From Rhynchopus sp. YZ270_cl-10 (taxonomy: Eukaryota > Euglenozoa > Diplonemea > Diplonemida > Diplonemidae), in NCBI GenBank assembly GCA_964035575.1, contig OZ037860.1, forward strand, positions 1,450,689 through 1,514,688: a stretch of 64,000 nt of DNA, written 5' to 3'. The notes under the pieces are model-generated. The model was not told the origin of the DNA and searched no databases. It saw only the letters and a program-made list of their open reading frames with translations. This document shows, piece after piece, positions 40,944 through 50,788 of the stretch. The first letter of the stretch is position 1, and each line of letters opens with the position of its first letter. The translations under genes were made by a program, and so were the position numbers.

Positions 40944-41450
40944 GTTTGTGGTGCTTCCCGGGGGGTATGCATTTCACAAATTTTCAATTCAATTCACAAC
41001 TTTTCACAACTATTCACAACTTTTCACTACCCTTTTTTCTCTCGTTGGTGAAGCTCTTAAACGCCGGCATTTGCATTTCCGGAATCCGTACGGCCAGTGG
41101 TGGGGTCAATTTGCCGAAATGGACAAGTTCTCGTCATTTCCGCACATCACACAGTACACAGGTACACAGGTACACCACATCACGTTCTATCTTGTGAATC
41201 CCAGCGTACCCCTCAATGGGTGGGTCACCACCCCGCCCAAAAAAAAAGCACACAAAAAAAAAAATCAATTCACAACTTTTCACAACTATTCACAACTTTT
41301 CACAATTTTTCACAATTTTTCACAATTTTTCACCACTTTTCACCAGCCTTCACAATTTTGTAGCGGTTTTCGTGTTGTGAAAATTTGTGAAAACTTGTCA
41401 CATTTTGTGAAAATTTGTGAAATGCACACCCCCCGGGAAGCACCAGTTTG
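40944..41450. mobile_element. 497-bp TIR element with 5-bp duplication and internal coding-like segment
   Basis: The element (40949-41445) starts TGGTGCTTCCCGGGGGGT and ends with the near-complement. It is flanked by direct GTTTG at 40944-40948 and 41446-41450. Inside both ends are many TTTTCACAA subrepeats in opposite orientation. Between them, 41052-41235 is less AT-rich and open in one frame, with a protein-like segment (F-R-N-P-Y-G-Q-W-W-G-Q-F, later H-I-T-F-Y-L-V-N-P). This could be a captured exon fragment of unknown origin. The TGG start and 5-bp duplication resemble the 156-bp element at 12671. Confidence 0.65.
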
Positions 41451-41675
41451 GCAGCTAAAAGCCTATAAAAGAAAAGGTTCGAAAAAAAGGTCCCCCAAAC
41501 CCACCAACAAAAGCTTTCAAAAAAAAATATAGGCTCAATCGAAAATAAAACAAACACGAAAAAATTTAATAAGTCAAGTAAGACAAAGATCATTCCCCCC
41601 TCCCCTTTTTCTCGTTCTCTCATACTGGCAAGTCGTTAGGTTTCCTTTTTACATCTGCTGTTCGTCCGTAGGGTA

Positions 41676-41732
41676 CTTACAATCCAGATGGCTGGTATCG
41701 TACAGTGGGTCAGTCGGAGGTGCCTGCATCAC
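41676..41732 (+). repeat. E module
   Basis: ATCCAGATGGCTGGTATCGT, ACAGTGGGTCAGTCGGAGGT, then GCCTGCATCA. It ends about 90 bases before the next ATG. Confidence 0.6.
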
Positions 41733-41820
41733 CAACACAGTTTATTTTATTACATTCCTTCGGGCCATTTCAACAACTTTTCAAAGTTAAAAAAAACAAA
41801 CAGATGTACACGAAACGACC

Positions 41821-42267
41821 ATGCTACGTGTGGGTGTTGCCGGGGACGTGCACGGAGAGAAGAGGAACGTCACATTGAGGTTCTGTGAGCGTCCGTGCAG
41901 TGTGGCTGCGTTTGTGGCGTGTTGCGAGGCGAGCTTTCGGGTGGAGGCGTCTGCTTCACCCACCTCCACCTCCACCCCCCACATCCCCTTCGTGGTCGAC
42001 GAGGTGCGCATCTTCGACGAGCTCACCTCACGCTGGGACGCACTCACCCACCCCGCCGCCTTGCACGACCACTGCCAGGTGTTCCTCTTCCAGCCCCCCA
42101 CCTCTGCACACACCGCACCACCTGGCCCCATCCCAGGCCCCTCCGCCACCATCGACATCCCTCCCAGCGGGCACACAGACATGAACGACCCCACCCTCCG
42201 GTCCGCCATCCTCTGGGACACATGGGTCCACACAATGACTCCCCTCGTTTCTCAGGGGTTGGTCTGA
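41821..42267 (+). CDS. Small ubiquitin/PB1-like protein, function unknown
   Basis: The frame encodes 148 residues from an ATG 20 nt after AAACAG. The layout (short beta-rich start, F-V-V-D-E-V-R-I-F-D-E, W-D-A-L-T near the middle, then L-H-D-H-C-Q-V-F-L-F-Q-P and a Pro-rich P-G-P-I-P-G-P) recalls ubiquitin-like or PB1-like N-terminal domains of protist proteins. I cannot name a family. The frame is strongly biased towards G/C at third positions, unlike the flanking AT-rich DNA, which supports coding. The mucin-like gene starts about 200 bases downstream on the same strand. Confidence 0.55.
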   Translation: MLRVGVAGDVHGEKRNVTLRFCERPCSVAAFVACCEASFRVEASASPTSTSTPHIPFVVDEVRIFDELTSRWDALTHPAALHDHCQVFLFQPPTSAHTAPPGPIPGPSATIDIPPSGHTDMNDPTLRSAILWDTWVHTMTPLVSQGLV

Positions 42268-42472
42268 AAAGATGAAGAGGCCAGGGGGTGACGGTTTCTA
42301 GATTAATAAGGGGTTTGTATTGGGTAGATTGTGTAGATTTGAAAAGAGTGGGGGGGTGGATTTTTTGAAAGGCAACTACACTACTCCAACAATTTATCAG
42401 AAAAAATTGAAAAAAAAAAATAAATAGCACCACACTACAGAGAACTGCAAAATAGCAGAGGGGTGGGAAGAA

Positions 42473-44001
42473 ATGAGTCGACAATTGCTGGCTGCAGTGT
42501 GCTGTGTGTTTGTGGTAGGGGTGGATGGTGGGGCGATGGGGTCGGCAGACGACAGTGACCTGATTGTGTGGCCGAACGTTGACCCGTCGTCGGACGCAGG
42601 GAACAGTACGAATGCCCTAGTTGGAGGGGAGGGGGGCCTGGCAGGTGGGGACGTGAATGGTACAAATAGTACGAACGTCGCAGAGACACCCCAGTGGGGG
42701 CTATCGGAGAACGAAACAAGCGTAAGCGACTCCGACAGCGGCAGTGGGTGGGACAACGGCGAGAACACCACCGATGCGACCGGTGCTGATGGTAACAGAA
42801 CAAACGTCACCGAGGCGAGCAACCTCACAGACGCATCCGGGGATGGTGCAGGATGGATATGGGGGAATACCACAAACGCCACAGCTCCAACTGATATTGA
42901 TGCCGGAAGCGAGGCAAATACCACCGAGGTCGGGAATGGTGCAAACGTGGCCAACACAACAGATGGGCCTGGTGAAGCAGAGAACTCGAATGCTATCGAC
43001 AGCAACGTCACAGATGCATCCGGATCTGAGAATAGTGCAGATGGGACTCCGCCAGATGGTGGGGAGAATGGCACAAACACCACAGCTCCAACTGATATTG
43101 ATACAGGAAGCGAGGCAAATACCACCGAGGTCGGGAATGGTGCAAACGTGACCGAGGCTCCAGGCAGCACTGAGACACCTGACACTGCGGTACCTGATAC
43201 TGAGGCACCTGGCACAACAAACGTCACCGAGCTACCTGACACTGAGACACCTGATTCTGATACACCTGACCCTGCGGCACCTGAGACAGATGCACCTGAC
43301 ACTGCGGTGCCTGACACAGAGGCACCTGACACCGAGACACCTGACACTGAGACACCTGACACTGCGGCACCTGACACTGATACACCTGACCCTGCGGCAC
43401 CTGACACAGATGCACCTGACACTGCGGTGCCTGACACAGAGGCACCTGACACCGAGGCGCCTGACACTGCGGTACCTGATACTGAGGCACCTGACAGTAC
43501 TGTGCCCGAGACGGAATCACCGGGTGGTGTGGCTAAGACAGACACCCCTCTACCGCCGACAGATGTACCAGAAACCCCCACACCAGACACGCCAGCACCG
43601 GAAACACCTGCACCAGAGACACCGTCTCCACAAACACCTGTACCGGAAACACCTGCACCCGAGACGCCCCATCCCGACTCAGAAGCACCCCCTACCGCTG
43701 TGCCTACCGACGCACCTGCAGTGGTGTTGCCGGAGGAGGAAGACAAGGGGAACAACTTTGTCCCTATTGCTGTTGCGGGTGCTCTGATTCTTGCTGTCGG
43801 CACGATGGGCATTGTGTACAAGGTATTCTGTCGCCACACACCACACACTACACTACACCACACCACACCACACAGGTTTCTAAGCAGAAGAGACAGAAGA
43901 AGAGACGTGGGCGGCACTACGCGTCCGTCAGGATGGACGACATGGAAATGCAGAACACACCCATCGGGGACGACAACATATTCGATGACAGCGACTTCTG
44001 A
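42473..44001 (+). CDS. Mucin-like type I membrane glycoprotein
   Basis: Exon 1 is 42473-43822 and exon 2 is 43876-44001, giving 491 residues. The 53-nt intron (GTATTC...CACAG, CA-rich) is phase 0. Without splicing the frame would read into a His/Thr/Arg jumble. Residues 1-25 are a signal peptide (L-L-A-A-V-C-C-V-F-V-V-G). About 200 residues follow, rich in N-x-T/S sequons, with a block beginning A-P-T-D-I-D repeated. From about residue 230, pentapeptide units of the form P-D-T-x-[AT] pass into P-E-T-P-A units to about residue 405. A helix (F-V-P-I-A-V-A-G-A-L-I-L-A-V-G) precedes a basic stop-transfer (K-Q-K-R-Q-K-K-R-R) and a short tail ending D-D-S-D-F. Inferred: a heavily N- and O-glycosylated surface coat or adhesion protein with cytosolic contacts. 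Confidence 0.8.
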
Positions 44002-44430
44002 TCCAGCGTCTTCGTGTTTCCTTCCCCTCTGCTCCAAGCCAGCAGTCTCCATCTGCATACCGGTCGTTTTTATCTGTGTTCACGTCTGCCAAAAAAGCAA
44101 AAAAACAAAACAAACATAGGGAACGTAACCCAACCCTCCGGGTAACATTGAGCACAGAACCCGTCTTGGTGGGTGATGGTCGATACAGAAAAAAAAAAAA
44201 TAGGGAACAGGGCTGGAGGTGCGGCTAAGTAGTCTCCAGCTTTGATAGGGAACGGGGTGGCGGGGGGGGAGTAATAACCTACCATGGTACAAAAGGGAAC
44301 AAATATTTTAAAAAAGACAAATATAGCACAATTCTCCTGATTCTTTTCTAAATCACTGCACGAAAGTTTTTGCATACGACAAAAACAGTTCTCCCTCAAA
44401 AGAGCGATTGTCGTCGTTGCGCTGACTTTT

Positions 44431-44466
44431 AAAGTGGCTAAGTGCGTGGGTCTCAGGGCTCATCTT
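44431..44466 (+). repeat. Family A hairpin module, diverged
   Basis: AAAGTGGCTAAG at the 5' side and GCTCATCTT with ACAAACTGACTCTTTC at the 3' side. The inner stem is poorly kept. Confidence 0.4.
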
Positions 44467-45096
44467 ACAAACTGACTCTTTCTCAAACCCAATAACGTGG
44501 TCCAACTTATGTTTCTTCACCCTCTTTGGAAAAAAAGTACTGTCTCAAATTGTCTTGTGGACAGAAGAAGAAGAAGAAGTAGCAGTAGTTCCAGCTTTTC
44601 ATTCGAGTTTCTTCATCTCGTACCTCCCCTCAAAAAAAGGCTAAATGGCCACCTTTCCGAGAAAACAAAATTTACGCGACAATTGGTGTTTCACAAAATA
44701 TGTCAGCGACCTGTCAGTTTTTGAGTCTTTTTGTGGAACACCGTGACAAAAAAGAAAAAGAAAAAAAAAAAAACACTTATTTTCCACCAGGTCTGACTCT
44801 ATTGTGGGCTGTGTGGGTGGGGTATTTCACACCCCCGCTTTTTTTTTCAGGGTGTATTTTTGCACATTTTTTTTTAAACTCTTTTTTTTGATAAACTTTC
44901 GATGACAATCGTTTTGAAATCTTCTTCACTACTAAACAATAACAAAATTGACAGCTAAAAAGAATGGGTCTAACTTTTCTCCCCCCCCTCAAACCAATTT
45001 GCCCCTGAAGTTTGCAGTGTTCCTAAAGTAATGTAACGTTGCGCAGTCTGCGTGAACCGCAGATGCTTCGAAAGCCTCTTCACAGGTGAAGCCGGA

Positions 45097-45210
45097 ATAC
45101 AGTAGGACAACAAACACCGGAGGGGTAAAAACTAAGGTGAGTTTTTGGGATTTCTAAACTCTAAAGAGGGTTTTTACCCCTCCCCACCGATGTTTGTTGT
45201 CCTACTGTAT
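45097..45210. repeat. Long hairpin with about 36-bp arms
   Basis: Left arm 45097-45132 and right arm 45173-45210 share ATACAGTAGGACAACAAACA and GGGGTAAAAAC with their complements. A few insertions separate the blocks. Confidence 0.8.
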
Positions 45211-46839
45211 ATCAACCGTCATTGTCTTTTGACCACTGATCTCCCATCTCTCGGGAGCAATCCCCTATGGTTTCGTTTTATTTGTGAAGATGGACGACCA
45301 AAGGCGACTAACCACGTTCCCTACCTCTTTTTTTCCCCCCCCCCAGTGCCTGCGTCCCAGTCGTTTGCACTATCCACTTCACTTTTTTTTTTTTTTGATC
45401 GGCTTTGAGCGCACAAAAGACCCGATCTTTTTTGAGACGTCTAGCTCCCGGCAACGGGAGTGTGTGAACACCCTCAATAACGCTTTGTGGAAAACGAGGT
45501 ATATGCACGCGAGGCGTATTCATATTTTTTTCAAATTTTGTTTTTAATTTTTTTTCTGAAAAAAATTCTCCGCAGAAAGTGTTGTGTATCCCATCACCCT
45601 CCAGCGGTAGCGGTAAAAAAACAAAAGCGGAGGCTTTTGTTATTGAAATAGCTTTGTTTTCAGGTGACCAAACAAAGGCTTGCGGTTACACAAAAAAATT
45701 CAGCACATTTCAAGTTTTCTATTTTGGCCAAGGTTCTGACCCTGACCATGTGCCCAAACACCGCTACCCTACTTTCCGATACACCACTTCAAGTGAGGCT
45801 CCTCTTTTCACATGCCCTCCAGTTTTTTCCCCCCTTTCAAGATGATTACAAGTTAAGCTACCAGAGGCTTAGGTTCATCTAGAAGATGTTTTTCTTTTGT
45901 GATTATACCTTCTATTCAGTAGAATAGATAGTATATGAAACATTTTTTTTGCATGCCACTGCCCCGTTTATAGTTCGTGGTGCTGGCGCGCTTTGAACTA
46001 ATCAAAGCAAAGTCGGTCATAACCTTCAAGTGTACCGTACCTCTTTTATCCCTTACTTTTTTTTGGTACATTTGAAGTGATTTTGTTTGTGTCCACGTCC
46101 GTAGAGGCGTTTGCACTGTTCGCTAACCTTTGAAAGGATGTGCCCAGTTTGTGTGCCGTACATTGTATTTTCCCCATCTTTTTTCATGTTTTTTTTTAGC
46201 TGTCTAAGCAGGGCGTTCGCTATCGCCATCGTTTTTTCCTGATCGTGGCGAAATGCCAAAAAACCCGAAATTTTTGCTTTTTTACTAGTGCTTAAAATAG
46301 GTCAAAAAAAAATTTTTCCGCCGGAGAGAAGCTAGTTCGTGGGGGGTGAATCCCTGGTGCTGAGTGATCAAAAAAAATTGCGATTTGCGCGTGATCCCTT
46401 CCCCAGGACTAAAACCAGCAAAACGATGGAGAATTTCATCAATCCCCCCTCACTGAGGGTTCTCTTTGTGCTGTTTAATCGAACAGATGTACAAGAGAGA
46501 AGCATCCGTCATATGAGACTTCATCCTTATTTTGATTATTTTCAATAAACTAACCCGTCTCTCTGCCTCCACCAAGGTTGAAGATAGAGTTGACACGAGT
46601 AGTGACACCTTCTATAACAGGGGGTACGGGACACCTTCAGCTGACTGCAGGATTGAGGAGCGAGCGGGAGTGCTGGGGAAACTTCCTCTCACGGCAGGCG
46701 GGTTTGCGGATGATTTTGAGTACAGTGGACACCCCCTCTGTGACCCCCCCTCCGGGGGGGTCGACAGGGTGGTGGGGAGAAATCTCTCTCTCTTTTTTTT
46801 TTTTTCCTCCCTTTTTTTTTTTTTATTTATTTATTTATA

Positions 46840-46951
46840 CAGGGTTTCGCCCCGGTGGGGCGAAGCCCTGGGGCGAAATAAAATGTCATTTTTTCAGGAA
46901 AAGATTTTTTTAACGAAAAAAAATATTTTTCGCCCCGGGGCGAACGCCCTG
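46840..46951. mobile_element. 112-bp CAGGG foldback
   Basis: The ends are CAGGGTTTCGCCCC and GGGGCGAACGCCCTG, with a further GGGGCGAA pair inside. The terminus resembles hAT ends. No target duplication is visible, so the assignment is tentative. Confidence 0.45.
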
Positions 46952-47037
46952 TGTCTAAGCCCCAAGAGAGGCCGACGTTACGACACCCTTTAAGGGGTGA
47001 AGTACGAGACTGAGGTGCATCATTACCACAGCTTTCC

Positions 47038-47068
47038 AAGATGCGCATGCACGAGGCATGTGCATCTT
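47038..47068 (+). repeat. Family B hairpin, fully paired example
   Basis: Thirteen consecutive pairs (one G-T) between AAGATGCGCATGC and GCATGTGCATCTT around ACGAG. It is the best-paired copy in the window and is followed by TCAACTTTTCTTT. Confidence 0.75.
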
Positions 47069-47291
47069 TCAACTTTTCTTTAGGTGCACTGCCATGAGAG
47101 GGCTTTGTATTTCAAATCAAATTTCTTTTTTTTTTCTCCCCTTCGTGTTTGATGAGGGGCTCGTCCCCTTTGTACCCTTTGTACCCTGTGTGCGGTCATA
47201 TTCGTTTTGTAGATTATTTTTTCTCTTATTTCTTTGATTACTAAAGCAGGGCTTCGGCTAATTCTTGCAAAGACAGAAGTTATCAAAATTG

Positions 47292-49540
47292 ATTTTCTTT
47301 GAGAAAAGTTCGATTTCGGCCTCGAAAATTACCGTGACACCGATTTGTCACGGAATTTTGTCACGGAATTTTTTTGAAAGATTCGATTTCGTGACAAAAA
47401 AAAATCGATTTCGTGACAAACCAATTTTTTCATTGACACACAAAATTCGATTTCGTGGCAAACCGATTTTTTCATTGACAAAAAAAATTCGATTTCGTGA
47501 CAAATCCAAAAATTCAGTGACAAAAAAATGTCAATGAAAAAATGGATTTTGTCAAGGAAACCGAACTTTTTGTCAAGGAAAAAGTCGTGACAGAAATGGA
47601 TTTTGTCAAGGAAACCAAACTTTTTGTCACGGAAAAAGTCGTGACAGGGCACTGGGTACTGGGTACACTGGATACAAGGATAAAAGTCGTGAAAGAGCAA
47701 CCACAGCTCCACATGACAAACACAAAAGTGTCCAGTCACGTGGGGCATTCATGCACTGAGGAGATAATGATCCAACAATTTACAAGAAAGATTACTTAAC
47801 CTACTGCTGGAAATTGCCAGGTCGTAGTAACACACGAAGTGTGCCTCCGTTCGGGAAGACCGGATATTCTAGAGACCAAAAAGGCCTCAAGAATATCTTC
47901 CGGTAGTCAAGGTATAACCGAATGAACGGCCCAAGACCCCCGTGGAGAAGTTAAATGTGTAATGCTATCAGGTAGAAACTGCGAACACTGTCTTACCCTC
48001 CTCAATGCATGGTGGAAGATGTCTTTACAACAAATATCCTGTACCCAGGTACCAGGTTCCCAGACCCACGTAGTACCACGTCGCAGTACTACGCAAAATT
48101 TACCACCAGACCCTGTCTTCGTGCACCTGAAGTACAACGCCGCAGACAGGCCAAACATGCGTTGGACTCAGAGGAATGCCTGCTGTGCAGTGTATCAAAC
48201 ATGAGAACCAACTCCCAGCAACAAGGGGCGCCTTTTGGCGGGCGTTGTTGAGGGTGTTTGGGGTGCAAAGTTTTCCACAATTTTGATGCGCGGGTACAGA
48301 AGTGTTATCTTGTTCTTTCATCTCTAGGAATGTAAATGTCAATCGCGTTTAACTACCACTAGGGCTTGTTCAGTGAACCCACGAGGGGTCGAAGGGGGTT
48401 GGTTATCCCGTATCTATCAAAGGTTGTGTCGACCAGGCTAAACCACTATGTTACGCTGTACGTTGTTAAATCCGAAGAAATAACACTTTAGCAGCCGCAG
48501 GAAGTTTGCTAAAAAGAGTGCCTCACGCTACACAAACCACCACCCGCGATTGACTTAGATGTTATAACAAAGAGAATTCAGAACAAAACAACACCCTGCC
48601 CCATACACACTAAATTGTCATGCTTCAAGAGCATGCCTGGGCCAAAATTACTATGACGAAAAGGCAACAAGACCACCCACAAGGAGTGTGAATTGTGCAC
48701 TGGTTTTCTGGGGGAACAAACAATATTTTCTTGTGTCTAGTCCTCCGGAAGCAGAGGACAGACTTTCCGGAAGGTTTCCAAAGTCGAATTTCTTGCACTA
48801 GCTATGCTCCCTGGTTAATGGCTATAGCAGTGACTGACAAAGTGTTCCCACCCCCCTTTCCACCACCATAATAACCGAACTCTGCTTATCAAACCACAAT
48901 CTGAATCTGCTTCCGTCGCATGCGCTGGTGGATTCGATCTGTTTTGGTGTGTGTAATGGAATGTATGGGTGAGGGTTGGGGTATTAGGTATAGAAACTTG
49001 CGCACCCATTAATTTTTTACCGAATGAAAATGAAATCTGCAATGAGTGTCTGCTGCATATCATTTAGTGGGGCTGGCCTCTGGCCAGAGGCGTGCAAGCC
49101 TGACCGTGTTCGCGATATACTAAGTCTTGCATAATCATAAAGTTATCATACCTTGTGTCTTCAGTCTCTGCCCTTAGGTTTCTAGACAGCTCAAGAATGG
49201 CCTCTTTTGTGTTTGTCAAGTGGCTGTCTGGTCACTTTTCAGTGACTGGCGGGTTGGCTGTCACGACTTTTTCCTTGACAAAATCCATTTTTTTCAATGA
49301 CATTTTTTTGTCAATGAAAAAATGGATTTGTCACGAAATCGAATTTTTTTTTGTCAATGAAAAAAGTCATTTGTCACTAAATTGAATTTTGTGTGTCAAT
49401 GAAAAAATCGGCTTGTCACGAAATCGAACTTTTTTTGTCACGAAATCGAATCTTTCAAAAAAATTCCGTGACAAAGTACCGTGACAAATCGGTGTCACGG
49501 GTATTTTCGAGGCCGAAATCGAACTTTTCTCATTTTCTTT
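47292..49540. mobile_element. MULE-like non-autonomous transposon with long TIRs and 9-bp duplication
   Basis: The element (47301-49531, 2231 bp) is flanked by direct ATTTTCTTT at 47292-47300 and 49532-49540. Inverted repeats of about 280 bp begin GAGAAAAGTTCGATTTCGGC (left 47301-47593 with a duplicated tail to 47647, right 49258-49531). They are built of TTCGATTTCGTGACAAA and TTTTTTCATTGACA subrepeats. Long TIRs with 9-bp duplications are typical of Mutator-like elements. The interior (about 47650-49255) has no long T runs and differs in composition from all flanking DNA. It has no transposase and only short frames, so it may be captured host sequence. Confidence 0.75.
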
Positions 49541-49552
49541 TCTTTTCTCACA

Positions 49553-49629
49553 CTTCGAGGTTCGATATAACCCCCGGCGGAGTGTCAGTGCCTGCGGTCA
49601 GAAAGGCGTTTTTTTGCACTCCCAACTTC
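49553..49629 (+). repeat. C+D two-hairpin module
   Basis: Hairpin 1 is CACTTCG with CGGAGTG around an inner GGTT stem. Hairpin 2 is AGTGCCTGCG with GGCG and GCACT. It lies just outside the MULE-like element. Confidence 0.55.
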
Positions 49630-50077
49630 ACCTTTTACATTTAGTGCACCCTATTATACCTTCTATTCAGTAGAATAGTGTAATATATGAAACAACCTTT
49701 TCTCTCTTTTCCAATGCTTCGTGCGGGCTTCCGCAATAATGTGTATCCCCAGCCCCTTCAAAAAGGCGGCATCCTTTGTGTACAGTCACCATCTCTTTGT
49801 GCGGTCATTGCGATGCAACAAAAAAGCAGCCTAACCTTCGTAAGACGTGCAAACGAGGTGATTACGTCTTTCATTTTTTTTTTTTTTTTTGCTTTTTTTT
49901 TTTAGGTATTTTTTTTTTGTGGGATGACAAGTAGTTGGAGTTGTACATCGTATTCAAATTGCTATGGAAGAGTGTTCCTTGCGAGCTATTTGTTATTTTT
50001 TTTTTTTGCACAACTGGGGGGGAGTTTTTATTGTGACACAAATTGAAATTCAGACACAACTACTCTGACATTTTTCT

Positions 50078-50111
50078 AAGGTGACGAAGCACAAGAGGCT
50101 TAGGTTCATCT
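50078..50111 (+). repeat. Family A hairpin module
   Basis: AAGGTGACGAAGC, loop ACAAGAG, GCTTAGGTTCATCT, then GATAAACTTTTC. Confidence 0.6.
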
Positions 50112-50329
50112 GATAAACTTTTCTTTTTTTATTTATTTCTGACATTGTGTGCACCTCTCTCACGCAGTCATCTTTGTTATTGAATCAAGTTTTCTTCTTT
50201 CCCCCTACCAGTGAGAGGGTTGCTATTTTTGAAGTATTTTCTCTGCAGCACACGAGATGATAGCACTTTCTTCGCAGGGGTATCTGGGGGGGGACGACTG
50301 GGGGGGGGGTAGATGTGGGACTCTTTTTT

Positions 50330-50360
50330 AAGGTGACTCAGCACGAGAGGCTTAGGATCT
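50330..50360 (+). repeat. Family A hairpin module, truncated 3' stem
   Basis: AAGGTGACTCAGC, ACGAGAG loop, GCTTAGGATCTT, then ATAAAC. Confidence 0.6.
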
Positions 50361-50788
50361 TATAAACTATTTTTTTTTGGGATAGAAAAAACCGGGGAAC
50401 GAAATAAAACAAACCAAACAGAAACACCCCCACACACCAAAGATACCGCTCATTAAATAACGAATAAAAAAGCCTCATTTTTTTTCTCTCCAGAATATTG
50501 GACTATTTTTTCTACTGCACAATCCTCTGCCAGTTCATCACTGTAAAGCTTCTGAGCGGCTCCAGCATTCTCTTCGTATATCTACCTATTTTTCTGCACG
50601 ATTGGGATCCACCCCGGTACACCGGTCATATATCTTGCAAAACTGTTTGTTTGGCGTTCATCTCATAACCAGCCTTCTTTTTGCTAAGGTACACTATTTC
50701 CAAACCAATCTTTCAATCTTTCTCACAATCCACATTTCTCCAGAAAACCCCCCCTTTTTTTTCGCTGTCTATCTCTGTGTATAAACAG

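Larger units (their letters stand above)
33151..41820. other. 8.7-kb gene-free stretch of repeats and DNA elements
   Basis: No gene with a recognisable domain is seen. The stretch holds a GT microsatellite (about 33333-33362), a minisatellite inside a foldback (33847-34675) and a GC-palindrome module (34517). A long hairpin lies at 35886 and a hAT-like element at 36992. C/D modules are at 36122, 36752, 37875, 38100, 38706 and 40264. Family A copies are at 35493, 36933, 38019, 40320 and 40896, and family B copies at 33601, 37954 and 40840. E modules are at 36300 and 41676, I modules at 35230 and 39580, and a G module at 35826. A decayed repeat copy (38884) and a 497-bp TIR element (40949) complete it. 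Confidence 0.6.
44002..50494. other. 6.5-kb gene-free stretch with a MULE-like element
   Basis: No gene is recognised. Family A copies lie at 44431, 45839, 46992 (degenerate), 50078 and 50330. Family B copies lie at 45495, 47038 and 50141. D modules are at 45344 and 46087, and a C+D module at 49553. A 114-bp hairpin (45097) and a CAGGG foldback (46840) are present. The long-TIR element spans 47292-49540. A 40-bp block beginning TTATACCTTCTATTCAGTAG is duplicated at about 45904 and 49658. Confidence 0.6.

Noticed and set aside
42397-44058. 553-codon open frame on the minus strand across the mucin-like gene
   Set aside because: It is a shadow of the in-phase 15-base repeat. The + strand has a signal peptide, sequons, a membrane helix and a clean intron, while the minus frame is only Ser/Gly/Val repeats.
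46578-46993. Open frames around 46532-46993
   Set aside because: They run through T runs and the CAGGG foldback, lack any domain, and end arbitrarily.
47650-49255. Interior of the MULE-like element as a host gene or structured RNA
   Set aside because: Only frames under about 85 codons exist and no rRNA, tRNA or snRNA signature was recognised. It is kept as unknown captured sequence.
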